DNA of 64,000 nt from Amphirosellinia nigrospora (GCA_004123355.1 SCHM01000002.1:1550001-1614000); one strand, 5' to 3'. Positions 10,853-22,224 are shown, counted from the stretch's first letter. Notes: generated by a model not told the origin, from the letters alone. Program-made: numbers and translations.

Positions 10853-11793
10853 GGTGATGGATAGATGGATAGATGTGATGTTGTAGGTGTGTATGTATGG
10901 TGTTTGGAGGTTGGCTCGAGCTGTGGGAGTTCACGAGGTAGCTCCGAAATATAGGAGGCTTATGCGCCGGGTATCGAACGATTCAATATTGTAGCGAGTA
11001 GGACGCGGTCTAATAGAGGGAGCAATAAAATGTCTATATGATGGATAATATTAGGGTGCACCTGTCACCTTGGAAAAAGAAGGATATCGCGAAAATTGAT
11101 GGGTTGGGTTGATGGTACAGATGCACGAAGATCAAGTCGGGAAGAAAAAAGAAGACGGAGCCCCCATGAACGGGAGAATCCCATGTTCATCCAAGATAAC
11201 CTACCTTGGCCACTTTCATGGGCGCTTCGCCGCGTGCGCATGGGCCACGGACTCGAATGATGAGGGTCGCGACGTTCACCCCTGTGAAACTCGTACGTTT
11301 CAAAGCTGCGGCAGAATTGATCGACCAGTTAGAGCTGATTTAGGGTCACATCATGTCTACTAAAATATCTTCTTACATTCTTATGAGAATTGGGTTGAAA
11401 ATAGCAATAATTTCAAAGATACCTACATATATGATGAAATGATTGAAGAATCTCATCGTGGATTTAAAGCTATTAACTTGAGGTTTACCGTGGAGTGGTT
11501 GATTGGTGCCCCTCATAAAGAGTTAATGGACCCTTGTTCAGGGGGCTCTAGTGACGATAGGAAGTTCTTGGCCAATCATATTAATTTGATAGTTCCCTGC
11601 ATCTTTCTCTTTAGTGGATTGTGGGGGAACTTCGGTAGAACAGAAAACCCGACTTAGAACAGCCCCAGAAAAAATAGTGCCAATTGAAGCTTTGAAGGCA
11701 GGCTGAGTGCGGGCTTGCTCGTATCCCTACGCTAATTCCTTGCCCGCAATTATAGTCGTTCCATGGTGGTTTGGACAACTTACGGGTAATGCG
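10853..11793. other. Intergenic, divergent promoters
   Basis: This stretch separates the divergently transcribed small membrane protein gene and MRPS5, so it should hold two promoters. The part next to 10852 has repeated ATAGATGGATAGATG and TGTAGGTGTGTATGTATGG text, probably leader sequence. No gene seen. Confidence 0.45.
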
Positions 11794-13200
11794 ATGAGTA
11801 TAGCACGGCCAGCACGGAGCCTGCTGTCGCGTGGGCTCGCTGCGACGGGGTCTAAGGCAGGAGTAGTAGCAGCGCCGGCGCCACGATGGCACGCATCCTT
11901 CCACAACTCGGCGCCGCTGGCGACGCGAAAGCCGCGATTCAAGAGCATACGGGCTGAGGAGATGGGCCTGGTGACGCCCGAGAAAATCGAAGAGTTCACC
12001 AAGGAGAATTTCCCCCAATACACACCCGAGGAGCTGGAGGTCTTGAGGAAGCGGTACACGCCCGAGCAGATGGCCGCGCTGGAAGCCGGCGAGGCGGCTA
12101 TCGACCCGAAGGACTTGACGATACAAGGCAGAATACGCACAGATCCATACAAACCGCCCTACCTTGACGACTTTAGCAGAATCCTACCCATCGTGGACAA
12201 GCGGCCCAAGCTACACCCGGCGCCACCAGAGAAAGTCAAGTTTATGTCGGGGGAAGAGCATGCGAACGACTTGGAGAAGTTGATCGAGGGCTTAATACCG
12301 AAGGATGTCAACTTCGAGGGCATGACCGAGGACGAGATTGAGGCCGTGTTGGAGGACAAGGTCAAATTTGACGTGGTCCAGGCGAAGTACTTCGACGAAC
12401 ACTCGACGCTCGAGGGCCACGACACGCCGTCGAATAGCGCCCTGGCTCCCGGCCTGGGCAAGAACCTGCCCGGCATCGCGGGCATGTACAAGCAGCCCGT
12501 GGACCCCGAGGATGTGGGGCTGGACGACGAAGGCAAGTTCCAGGACTTAAAGAAGAAGACAAATCTCACCGTGAGGGAAATCACCAAACTCCACAACCCC
12601 TCGAAGATTCTGGTCCGGCGTTTTGTCACCAACCAGACCCGTCTCGGAAAGATCCAGCGCTGGTGGGTCCTCGCCGTCGCGGGCAACGGCAACGGCCGCC
12701 TCGGCATCGGCGAGGCCAAGGCGGTCGAAATTGCCGATGCGGCGGCCAAGGCGAGGCAGCTTTCCGTACGTAACATGCAGCCCATCCGTCGGTACGAGGA
12801 CCGAACCATCTACGGCACCGTTGAAGCCAAGGTCGGCGCGACCATCGTGAAGCTTGAATCCCGCCCCCTGGTGAGTTAGTTCTCTTTGCATTCCTCCAAG
12901 ACCCTCTAAGATTACTTACTGGGCCTCTTATCATCGACTACTCGAACACGTGAGCTAATATTATTTCTTTCATTCGCTGCTAGGCTTCGGTCTACGAGCT
13001 TCGCATCGTCTCTTCGAAATATTCCGTGCTATCGGCATCCAAGATATCGCGGCCAAGATGCCTCGTTCCCGCAACCCATGAACTCGGTCAAGGCATGCGT
13101 CCAGGCGCTAATGAGCCAGAAGGACCCCGATGAGATCGCCAGAGGCCGCGGCAAGAAGCTAGTTGATGTAAAAGTGTACTATGGCGGCAACCCACTCTAA
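11794..13200 (+). CDS. MRPS5: Mitochondrial ribosomal protein S5 (uS5m)
   Basis: Small-subunit mitoribosomal protein of the uS5 family. The ATG at 11794 (MSIARPARSLLSRGLAATGS) gives an Arg/Ser-rich mitochondrial presequence; an upstream in-frame Met adds an unlikely 29 residues. A long fungal-specific N-terminal extension follows. The S5 N-terminal domain then carries VRRFVTNQTRLGKIQRWWVL and AVAGNGNGRLGIGEAKAVEI, and the intron lies near 12871-12983. The last exon has FGLRASHRLFEIFRAIGIQD and KKLVDVKVYYGGNPL, ending at 13200. The frame is broken twice, at the C run 12864-12868 and the C run 13075-13077. Adding one C at each restores RPPGFGLRAS across the intron and SRNPMNSVKAC. Both are taken as base-calling losses. 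Confidence 0.95.
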
Positions 13201-14010
13201 AAGAATTAAGAGCTAAAAGACAACTCTTTACCTAAATATCCCACGTGGAAATTTATACAAGACGTAAGCTTGTGTATAAAAATTAAATACTGTGTGTATG
13301 GCTCTGGCTCTAGGATCGGTATCAGAGCGTTTATGTGAATCATGGCTGTGTAATACGTCTGGTCTATTATGAGGTATCTAGAGTCTCGTGCGTGCAATGC
13401 ATCATAGCAAACAATTGCTCAAATCCTCCGCCCTACTGCTTCTTCCCATTGATGAAGTTGTGCTATATGCGGTGGTTGGGGAGTCTCCTAGAATAGCTCT
13501 CTACGCTCGGGCAAAGATGTCAAAAGCTACCTCGGAACAACCGCAGCATAATTAAGATGATTCCAGTCCGTTTGGGTCCCGGAGTAAATCCCCATTTCCA
13601 TATCCCCTAGATGCGCATCAAGGGGAAATCGCTGCGCGTAGTGTTGAATACCTAAACTTGCGGCATCGCTAAAGCGATCCAAGGGGGCTGCAGCTCGCCT
13701 GACCAATTCGCTCTGTGTTCGGCATCTGAAAGTGACCACTTCTCTCACTAATTTGCTCGGCGGTCTTGGGCTTTCAATAGGTAGGAATACACATGTGTCT
13801 GCATATACACTCCGAGTAGGCAGTCCCTGTCGTACCGCGATACATCGATTGTCGCAATCCTGTTGTATATCCGACATGCGGCAGTCCAATGTCATCTTGA
13901 ACAAGGGGAAGTTGCCCAGAGCGAGTTTCGTGCTGCTCACCATACATCGGACAATCCTAAGCGAAGACATCGGCCGTTTGGCAGCCACAGCTTAAATGAC
14001 GGGATTTGTC
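13201..14010. other. Intergenic between MRPS5 and DAD3
   Basis: Convergent 3' flanks. A 153-codon minus-strand open frame (13988-13527) lies here but shows no domain, no introns and no recognisable family, so it is not called as a gene. Confidence 0.4.
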
Positions 14011-14450
14011 CTAATTCGTAGGTAGATGACTAGCTAGGTCTTCTGTGCTTGACTTAGGACTCCTCGGGATCCTCGTCGTGGTGCTGGTGCTGGTCTCCCC
14101 GAAATCGATCTCTTGCTGCAGCACGATACTGTACACGCTGGCCTTGAGTAACGTGAACACCAGGCTCGTCTTGCGCTCGAGCTCGCGCAGTCCGTCGAGG
14201 ATCTGCGTCGTTGGTTGGTTGGCCATGGTGTCGAGGACGGAGGCGAGCTGTTTACGGAGAGATTAGTCATCGTTTGAGCACCGAGTCGTGCCGTTTCGCT
14301 TTGGCGCGTGCAGTAAGAGTATGTGGACGTAACGGGATTCCTTACCTTCTTCATGTTCTCCGCCAGCCGCTCGTACTCCTCTAGCACCTCCTGCTCCAGA
14401 GGTGTGAGCTCGGGCGGGGAAAGGAGAGGATTGGATGTTGCTGGATCCAT
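14011..14450 (-). CDS. DAD3: DASH complex subunit Dad3
   Basis: Dad3 belongs to the DASH/Dam1 ring complex, which links kinetochores to spindle microtubules in fungi. Two exons are clear. Exon 1 (14450-14346) begins MDPATSNPLLSPPELTPLEQ and continues EVLEEYERLAENMKK up to a GTAAGG donor. Exon 2 (14247-14011) starts after an ACAG acceptor with LASVLDTMANQPTTQILDGL and continues through LVFTLLKASVYSIVLQQEI to a short polar tail. The sequence follows the fungal Dad3 family almost word for word, and the total length of about 113 residues is usual. The frame is intact. The start at 14450 is chosen because the family begins with MDP. Confidence 0.96.
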
Positions 14451-15394
14451 TTTGGTGGGAAGTCGATATGCCTTAAGAATAGGTCTCTTGTTCCGCGAGT
14501 GGATAGCCAAAGGTTGACAGGTTTTAGGAATACCTGCACGTCGCGTCAGGACGTGTAGTTGGGTAAATGGGGTCCGGTTTATACAGCTACCCCGCCCCGC
14601 AATTACAAGAGAGCTGCAGCTGTGGTAACAACTTCCCTACCTAATCTATTGACGAGATCATTTTAGCCACTGTTTTCTTTCTTCTAAGTAAATTCGTACC
14701 ATATTCACCGTATTTCATCCACTATCAAATCTATCGGAACGCCTGTAAGTTTATGAGAAGCCTAACGAGATCGGAATGTACCGCGAACCCCACATTGGCA
14801 AAGTATAACGATGATGGGAATAGGAGATCGCTGGATGGGTGCGTGTATGAGACTGGTTGTCATCAAGTTTCAAGCTACCTAGTATCAAGCTAATTGCACA
14901 TCTGCGGGCACCCGAGCATATTTCTCTTCAATTATTATCAAGTCTTGTAAAGATGTGACTAGAGGGGCGGCCGCTAAATCAATCGATATGACAGAATATG
15001 TCCCCAGCTGTATCGAATGGCATTATGCTATAGGGATCAGGGACTTGGGCTGGCTGTCCAATGCAGACAACAACCTCATACCTGGTGTTGATGTTGGTTG
15101 TTAGCTTGGCTGTTGGCTGCATTGCAGACTCTAAGCAGCACACTATACTTAATCTGGTCTTTTTATCTTAGTACAGAATATGAGAGCGGTATATACTTGG
15201 GATAAGGTACATTTTTATTTGAGAGTTGAGGATCTGTGACGAGCTCTCACACGACCTTCTCGCAAGTTTGCTGTATAGGCGATAGGTATCACCGCTCACC
15301 TACCACCCACGGTTATTGCTTACAACGAGTGAATCATCAGGCATTGTGTTGTAGCGATCGACCTTGGTAGCTCGCAATCATAATCAAAATAAAC
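14451..15394. other. Intergenic, divergent promoters of DAD3 and a kinase-like gene
   Basis: No gene is visible in nearly 1 kb. It should hold both promoters. A GGCTGTTGGCTGC-type repeat of GTTGGTTGTTAGCTTGGCTG lies near 15093. No palindrome strong enough to name was found. Confidence 0.4.
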
Positions 15395-16418
15395 ATGTTG
15401 CCTCAAGATTGGCGAGACGTACAATGGGATAGTGGTAATGGCGACGGAGTCTTCATAACTATTTTGTACAACGGCAAACGATTTCACATATCTCTACTTC
15501 CACCCTCCTCTCCCAACACGATCGAAGGGCCTCTCATCTCAAAATTCGATTCCACTGATGATGAGGATGAGGACGAATTCCAAGCTGTCCAGAAAGAAAT
15601 CGAAGCAATTGTCTACGAAGCTGGTGGATCGGTCTGGGCTCGACTAGCTCCCCCAATCCCGGGTAGACTGCAACTCTCAAACTTGCACTCTCTTTTGTAC
15701 CCGGAAACTTTCTATTTCCGCTTCGTAACGAGCGATGGGAAAGCAAAGCTAGTACCACGTGAATCCGGTCAAACGGTCAACCACCGCATCCTCGGTATGC
15801 ATATAATCAACGATATGGGATTACCTCAATATTCGGCTGAAGATATCCGCGTATTAGACACTCTCGTGGGCGAGGGATATATCACAAAGGTCTTGGTTGG
15901 AGGAAGGGAAATGTGCTGCAAGAGTGGAGAGAGCACTTACTGGAAGGGATCGAACGGGAGTTTGATTGTCTCTCTAAAGTAGCGAGATCGCACCTTTCCA
16001 AATCGATTCGAGTACCCCAACTGCTGGCCTGGTCACTTCGATAGAAACAGGGAGTATTATAGGTGTATTAGAAGAATACATCCCCGCAGGCGCGGTTTCC
16101 AACTTAGCAGAGCTGAAAGAAGAGGGTATAGAGATTTCAACCGAGAGGATACGGAAGTGGGGAGCCCAGGTCCGGGAGACTGTCAATCTACTTCATGAAA
16201 TCGGGGTTGTATGGGGAGATGGCAAACCATACAATGTCCTCATCCACGGAGAGACGGACGATGCTTGGTTGATTGACTTCGGGGGTGGCCATACCGACGG
16301 ATGGGTCGATGAGAAGCTAAGGGAGACACTGGAAGGCGACGAACAGGCGGTTGGTAAAATTCTCAAATTCTTAGACACAATAGCATCTACAAGCTGTAAA
16401 GATCCGGTAAACCCTTAG
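15395..16418 (+). CDS. Divergent protein-kinase-fold protein
   Basis: A fungal kinase-like protein of no assigned substrate. The N-terminal 190 residues (from MLPQDWRDVQWDSGNGDG) form a fungal-specific region with an acidic loop (STDDEDEDEF). Further on come VPQLL, SIETGSIIGVLEEYIPAGAV (a hinge-like segment) and a catalytic loop, LHEIGVVWGDGKPYNVLI. The usual HRD is replaced here by WGD, with the catalytic Asp and the later Asn kept. WLIDFGGG is the DFG magnesium loop, followed by GWVDEKLRETLEGDEQAV. The core is therefore probably able to bind ATP and may be active. The frame changes near 15940 and 16025; both look like one-base errors. The relaxed HRD is usual in this family of small fungal kinase-like proteins. 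Confidence 0.75.
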
Positions 16419-16806
16419 GTTTCTAGATACAGTTGAGTATCTATCCTTGGATTCATACATAGTTGATCCGTGGATAAGCAGTTAAAAGTTTACCATACCA
16501 AGGAATAAACTGGGTGACTGGGCACCTTCATGAAAGATGACGCCGATTTCCCCCTCATGAGGCCATATAGTAAGGTAATAGTATCATTTTGCTCAGATAG
16601 CATAGAGTTTGGTGTTTCGAGGGTTTCCTTTCAATTACTGGTAGAATAAGTCTAGCTTATCTAATCAAAGCTGGAGATTACGCTAAGCCCAATTGGTCAT
16701 ACGGCAGCAGGTAAAACTTATCGTGCTTAGATCCCACTTCTTCCATCGGGGCTTTTTATTTTCATTCCCTCCTCTTCACCAAATTTATTGAGGATGCTGC
16801 GTTGCA
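16419..16806. other. Intergenic upstream of mutase-like gene
   Basis: Short gap between two plus-strand genes; holds the promoter of the mutase-like gene, with pyrimidine-rich text (TTCATTCCCTCCTCTTCACC) just before its start. No other feature seen. Confidence 0.4.
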
Positions 16807-17681
16807 ATGCGCCTCCTGCTCATTCGTCACGGCGAGTCTATTGATAACGTAGCAGGTTTATAGTAAGCTTCTTTGGATTGTCGGCTAATTTCTTTAACTA
16901 CTGCTAACACACCCCGCGCAGTGCAGGTTCTCGTGACTCGCCCTTAACCAGCCATGGTGTTCTCCAGACTAAACGACTTGGTGCACATATCGCCAGTCGC
17001 CTCGCTATAACAGGGCCTATTCAACATATTTTCGCCTCGAATCTCCAGAGAGCGTACCAGACAGCCGAGGCCATCGCTGATGCTTGTCAACCTGAGAACG
17101 GAGATACCCCATCATCGGTAACGCTCAATGTGATTCGTGTCGAAGAGTTGCGTGAAAAAGATTTTGGTTCGTCAGAGGGTAAGAAATTCGGTGCAAAGGA
17201 GAATGCAGACGACTCAGAATTACCCGGATCCATGCGTCTTCGTATTGATCGGTTCCTTGACTATCACTTAAGTCCAATCGTCAACCAGCTCGTGATTGCA
17301 AATACTACGGTTGTTATCGTTGCCCATGGTATCATTCTTAATGTCCTACTGAAGGCTCTTCTCGCGCGTTATCCGCCTATGTCCGCATCGCCCCTTGTGA
17401 TTGGAGCGCGGTCCGACTCAGAGTATCTAGCTCCTTGGAGCAATACTGGCGTCTTGCAAGCAAGTTTGGGGCTGTCGAGCAATAATGGTTCACTGCCACT
17501 CGACAGTGCCAAGACGATACATATGAATGTAGAGTTCACCAATAACGTTGATCACCTCCAGGGGTTGAAAAAAACTCGCGGCGGCATTGGGAGCGCTCAA
17601 TTTGACTCAAACCAACGCACGATCGACTCATTCTTTGCCTCGGCTTCGAGAAAGAGAAAAACGGACGATGCAACGGTATGA
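16807..17681 (+). CDS. Phosphoglycerate-mutase-fold (HPM) protein with C-terminal PIP-box
   Basis: Histidine phosphatase superfamily, 271 residues in two exons. Exon 1 (16807-16862) encodes MRLLLIRHGESIDNVAG, with the catalytic RHGE at residues 7-10. The intron runs GTAAGC...CGCAG to 16921, and exon 2 continues YAGSRDSPLTSHGVLQTKRL. The second conserved region (SNLQRAYQTAEAI), the acid-base Glu (VEELREKDFG) and the late His (VVIVAHG) are all present, so the enzyme should be active as a phosphatase or mutase. Substrate unknown. The last 25 residues leave the fold and contain QRTIDSFF, which fits the PCNA-binding PIP-box (Q-x-x-I-x-x-F-F), followed by a basic cluster RKRK that could be a nuclear signal. 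The frame is intact. Its tail faces the alkyltransferase-like gene, which converges on it. Confidence 0.9.
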
Positions 17682-18118
17682 GATCCGAAACCCATCTCTG
17701 TCTGGCGTTTGCCCTACAATTTGAGCATACGTAGTAGTCTACCGTGATGCGTCGTCCATGATATAAAGATTGTAAGTTATCTTATGCTTTCCCCCTTTCA
17801 CTTTTTTATGATGAGAGCACATATCACACAGACCTGTTCTGAAACTATCATGTGGAATCACTTATGTCCAACCGCTATCTGACAATTATCCTTCTCTTAC
17901 ATAATCATGGATTATATTTAAAGCTGTCGCTAATTGCATTATCTTATAGAGACGTTCTGTTAGGCCAAGCTCGTATGGTAGGAGGACGATGAATGAGAAT
18001 GAGCACTGGCGCTATGAGCTTTCAAGATCGAAACCTTCTCAGTTCCTTGGAGGTTTATGTTTGTGTAAACAATCATTTCCTTGTTAGATATAGAGTTGTA
18101 GCCTATCACAATAGACCA
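17682..18118. other. Intergenic, convergent 3' flanks
   Basis: About 0.44 kb between the tails of the mutase-like gene and the ATL gene. T-rich and AT-rich text compatible with transcript ends on both strands. No gene seen. Confidence 0.45.
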
Positions 18119-18752
18119 TTATTCATCGTCACTCTCTGAATCCCACTCCTGCTCTTGGTCTGCTTCTTCAGAGGGCAATGAGTCAGGAAACCACCCATAT
18201 TCGGCAAAGTCTACGCTTAGTTCCCCAGTGCGTCTGTAGAGACAGTGACGCCTTCAGCTTGTAGTGCCGCTGCCTGGTTATGGGCACCAGATGGCTGTGA
18301 CCTACAATATGAGTAGTATTAGCATCCCACTACCCATCTATTGAATTCCGGTTTCGTAACTTCGAGTCGAAGTAGCCCAGTAAGCAGACTTGTAGTGAAA
18401 TTTAAACTCGCACGTACCGAGGAGATATCATCCCTTTGGAATTTATCACACGCTGCCAAGGGACATTTCCCGAATTGTGCCGCGCGCCAGGGTCCTGAGA
18501 GAGGTGCTTGAGGCAGATGCCGACCTGGCGCGGTCGTTGTGCTATTTGTCTATGAGTATCCGTCATAACGGGTCGGTAGCAGCATACATATCTACACAAA
18601 GGGAACAAGCGAATAAAAACTGAGAAGACAGACATACGGGTTCCGACGAGCTTCGCGATATGCCCATAGCTCGTCACCTTGCCTTCCGGGATCTCTTGCA
18701 CGGCGTCGTAGACCGCGATGAAGAAGGCTGCTGCCTCGTCGGATCGCGGCAT
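18119..18752 (-). CDS. Alkyltransferase-like DNA repair protein (ATL)
   Basis: MGMT-fold protein that binds O6-alkylguanine and flags it for nucleotide excision repair. Exon 1 (from 18752) has MPRSDEAAAFFIAVYDAVQE and IPEGKVTSYGHIAKLVGT. After an intron (GTATGT...ATAG), exon 2 has PQRPRQVGICLKHL and NVPWQRVINSKG. In true alkyltransferases the active site is PCHR; here the Cys is replaced by Trp (PWQR), the hallmark of ATL proteins such as fission-yeast Atl1, so it should bind but not remove alkyl groups. Exon 3 (SQPSGAHNQAAALQAEGV) follows an intron ending near 18301 and leads to an acidic tail (EEADQEQEWDSESDDE). One G is missing in the run at 18223-18226 (CCCC on plus), which breaks the frame between VSTDALG and ELSVDFAEYGWFPD. 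This looks like an assembly error. Confidence 0.9.
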
Positions 18753-19269
18753 TTTTTCATGTCTTGCTTAAGATAGTATCGACATACTCTGGCAAACGCA
18801 ATTGATCACTACGAAATGTTCATTTCGTAAATGTTGAGACGTCGGGACTCCGTGAAGTTAAGTAGGTACCTCCTACTTTGCATGTGGATACCTAGGCGTT
18901 GAGTGCCATTGCACGCCCTTCGCTTGGTGGTTTGAGAGATATCTTCGACTATTGCATAAATGCGAGGTCTCGATGCGTGACAAGAACTGAAAAATAAGCT
19001 TATCATAAATCTGAACACTGGAAATTTATTATTCATCGACTAACTTGAAGTGATCTATGCTCGTTCTTAAATAATTAAACGAGTAATGAGATTGTCTACT
19101 CCGTGTTTCAATTTAAAAAGCGCCGCCTCATGTCATTAATGTGTTAGGTAAGACGGTCTCAGGTAGGTACCTAATGTACCTACGCGCGTACCTATTCAGG
19201 TTTTGTATCATATCTAGTATCATCGCACGTTATACGTAGGCTCGAGCCTTCGGGTTTACAATGGGGAAT
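18753..19269. other. Intergenic, ATL promoter and SDA1 3' flank
   Basis: No gene. Dense in TACCTA/TAGGTA words, for example AGGTAGGTACCTAATGTACC near 19159 and a second cluster near 18865. These recur elsewhere between genes. Confidence 0.45.
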
Positions 19270-22224
19270 TCAGGGCTTAATAGTACCTCGCGGAAGTAAA
19301 CCTTGTTCAACGAGGAGACTCGCGGGTTTTAAATCCCATAAATCTATCTCAACGATATTCGTGAGCGTAGGTATTATAAGATTACTTAGATTGCCCATTG
19401 CGCCTTCTTCACCCGACTTGCTACGCTCGATATGAGCTTTCAAAACATTCCTTGTTGCCACAAGACTGCGCTTCTGCTTGGACTTCGCCTTGCCGAGTGT
19501 CATCATGAAGTTCTTCTTGCGGGCCTTCTCCTTGTTGGTGGTCGACTTGCCCTCTGCTTCCTTCTTCGACCTCTTAATAGCACTCGTAGACTTGTGCTCC
19601 TCTCTGTTCGGCTTGCCCTCCTTAGCTAGAGCTATTCGTTCTTCTTTGGTGCTCTTTCGTAGCATCGCTGGCGCCTCAATCTGTTCTGCTGTCAAACCTT
19701 CATCCATGTGACGAGCCTCTATTTCCTTCCGTTTACTGCTTCCCATTGCCTTATTGATGCTGGCTTCAAGCCTCAGTTCTTTAAGCTTGGCAAGATCGGC
19801 CGGTGTCAGCAATTGAGTTGTCGCAAGCTTCATGAAATCGATGGTTCCTCCGCCTCCTTCTCTTCCTCGTCGTCGTCGTCGACTTTCCGCTTCTTGGGCT
19901 CGGGCTCGCCCTCATCATCTGATTCGGCCACCCGGATCCAATCACCAGATTCGTCGCTATCAGTTGATGCAACTTCCCAGTCACTTGAGTTGAATCCGTC
20001 ATCATCCTCTTCATTCTTCTCGGAAGCAGCAGGCTCCTCTGGAAGCCCTTTCTCAGCCTGTTTCCGCCGCTTCTCCTCTTCTTTCCACCTGGCTAATAAT
20101 TCAAGCCCTTCGATCTCGCCGACCTCTTCCTCGCCGAACTTTTGCTGCTTCATTTCACCGGCCTTAAGCCCGATTGTTGCATCCTTGCCGCGGTCCTTCT
20201 TTTAGCATTTCAGCACCCTTTTCTCGGTAAAGTGAGAGAAGGCCCTTTGCTGCCATTGAACACCTTGTCTTTACTTTTGCGGTACTATGGTAGGCTGTCA
20301 GATCTTGTTTCAATTTGATAATTGTGGAGAAAATGTGAACAACATCCGCACTAAATGGTGCAACAAAAACAGTCACAGGAATCGGGTGTGGTATACCTCT
20401 ACCAAATCCTGCAGTAATGTCTCATTCATCGCTAAGGGCTGGCGTGCGCCTTGTCAAGTTAGCCTTTGAAACGACTGTCCACTGGAGGCTAGGAACTTAC
20501 AAATTTCGCGAATAGCATTGATTCCAGCCGCGGACTACTTGCAAATCAGTCTATAGCAAAATAACGTTGCTTCCGTAAACTCGGACAGTCCTTACGGGAG
20601 CAAAAACGGTAGGTCATAACTCACAACTTCCACGTTAGAGGCTTCGGAGACAAATTCATGCGCAATCTTTTGCAATAACACCTCTATTGTCTCAGGTGGT
20701 ACGAGGTTATGAGTTGCTTGCTATAATATAAAAATTAGCAAAATTTCTGCTAGAGTGTGGATAATGTCTCAAAAGGAAATGCAAGGTGTCTTTAGACAAG
20801 AAGGTTTCCTATATGAAAGAACGTACCGCCAGTGAAGCCATAAATGACGTAACGGATTGTTGTCGAGGAGTGAGGTGAGAAGTGAAATACGAATAAAGAG
20901 GTAAAATCGTCTGCCAAAGATATTAGCCGCCATGTACCCAAGATGTCTAATTATCTATGTTAATCTTACGAGCTTGTGCAGGCCAACTAAACGAGTAACC
21001 AGTTGTAAAATGTCTAGTTTAGTCTCTAATGGAAACCTAGACTTTTTATTTTGTAGGTGTTTCTCGAATAATGATTCGCAAAACCCCTGAGGATCCAGGA
21101 GAAGATGCAGGCTATCATATAAATTAGCATAGGAGGGCGAGAGGATGAGAGCGAGCGTGCCCAAGAAAGACTTACGCTGAGAAATTGAGCGATTGGTTTG
21201 CATTTTTTTTCTCTCTTGCCTTTTCACTTTTTCTGTAGCTTTATCGAGGATCTTCTTCGATTTCTTCGTCTTTTTATTGATGCCGATCTGGTGCTTGACT
21301 TTGCGGACGTCAACTGCCTCCTCGTCACTACTTTCGTCTTCGAATTCTTCTCGCTCCCTATCACTGCCAAGGAAGAACTTGACAGCGCTCGCCACCGTCT
21401 TGGGATCATCGCTCATTGCAGCCTGCCTCATTATATCAACCGGCTTCGCGTCATCCCAGATACGGCGCCTCCAGAGGTCTCGTATGACCTTTACCGCCCA
21501 CAGTGCCTTGGGCGTAGATCTGTCCATCACAAGATTATAGAGAGCTTGTTGGAGTGTTCGGTTGACCTTGTGGTTTTTCGTCTTCGTATTGGTCTCTCGT
21601 ACATCGCTGATAATCTTCTGGTACAGCAAGGCTCTCAACGTCTTACTCGGCGTAGAAATGAGAAGCGACCAGAATATCGGCAGTAGGTAGGTACTATCTA
21701 TTACTTCTTTTCTTCTCAGGAGTGAAAGACTGGTAACGATCTTTTCCCTAAGCGCCGGATCGAGTGTGGCATGGTGCGCGGTAAGGATGTCTCTGAGACT
21801 GTCTGGGAAGGTGGCTGTGACGTCGGGATACTTTTCGGCGCAGTGGGCAATCAAATCCATATGTTCCCTAAACTAGGAGGTGTTAGATGGGCTTCGTCCA
21901 TCGAAAGTCGGAGGAAATGCTCACCGTAGTGAGCGACTCGGCATCTACGCCTAACGGGTCTGCAAGGACTCTTTCGCGTGCCGAATCGAAGTGTTGCCAT
22001 AGTTCTTCGCATGACGTTAGCTCGATTGAAGTGTCCTATGCTGCTGACAGTGAACCAACCTATGAATTCACTATGGAGCTGATATTAGTAACAAATCATT
22101 CGATAAAGTATAATATCAGGGGTTTTACCCACCTCTGGTATGCTAAAGGGTCTTTTCGCAGCTTCCACTGAAGAATTGGTAGGCCCTCTGTCTTCTCGGC
22201 GGCTGTCACCTTTCGCTTTGGCAT
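19270..22224 (-). CDS. SDA1: Sda1, 60S ribosome biogenesis factor
   Basis: Sda1 is a HEAT-like nucleolar and nuclear factor needed for pre-60S maturation and export. The start at 22224 gives MPKRKVTAAEKTEGLPILQW, the usual opening. Small introns (about 22130-22060 and 21915-21870) lead to the long central exon 21860-20955. That exon begins MDLIAHCAEKYPDVTATFPD and includes LRRKEVIDSTYLLPIFWSLL, KALWAVKVIRDLWRRRIWDD and a highly charged nuclear-type segment (INKKTKKSKKILDKATEKVK). Further exons between 20950 and 20160 carry LPLYSYFTSHLTPRQQSVTS-like text and NLVPPETIEVLLQKIAHEFV. The acidic C-terminal region and basic tail follow (LTPADLAKLKELRLEASINK, KSKQKRSLVATRNVLKAHIE). The frame slips near 20200, 19835 and 19400, so the true stop is probably close to 19390. 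Identification is secure; exact exon edges in the middle are not. Confidence 0.9.

Noticed and set aside
10551-10934. 127-codon frame overlapping the small membrane protein
   Set aside because: Same strand, different frame, no hydrophobic segment or family; the 90-residue frame is the better coding choice.
12159-12809. 216-codon minus-strand frame inside MRPS5
   Set aside because: GC-driven antisense shadow of a clearly conserved plus-strand gene.
13527-13988. A 153-codon open frame on the minus strand
   Set aside because: No domain, no family resemblance and no intron or flanking signals; length alone does not support a gene.
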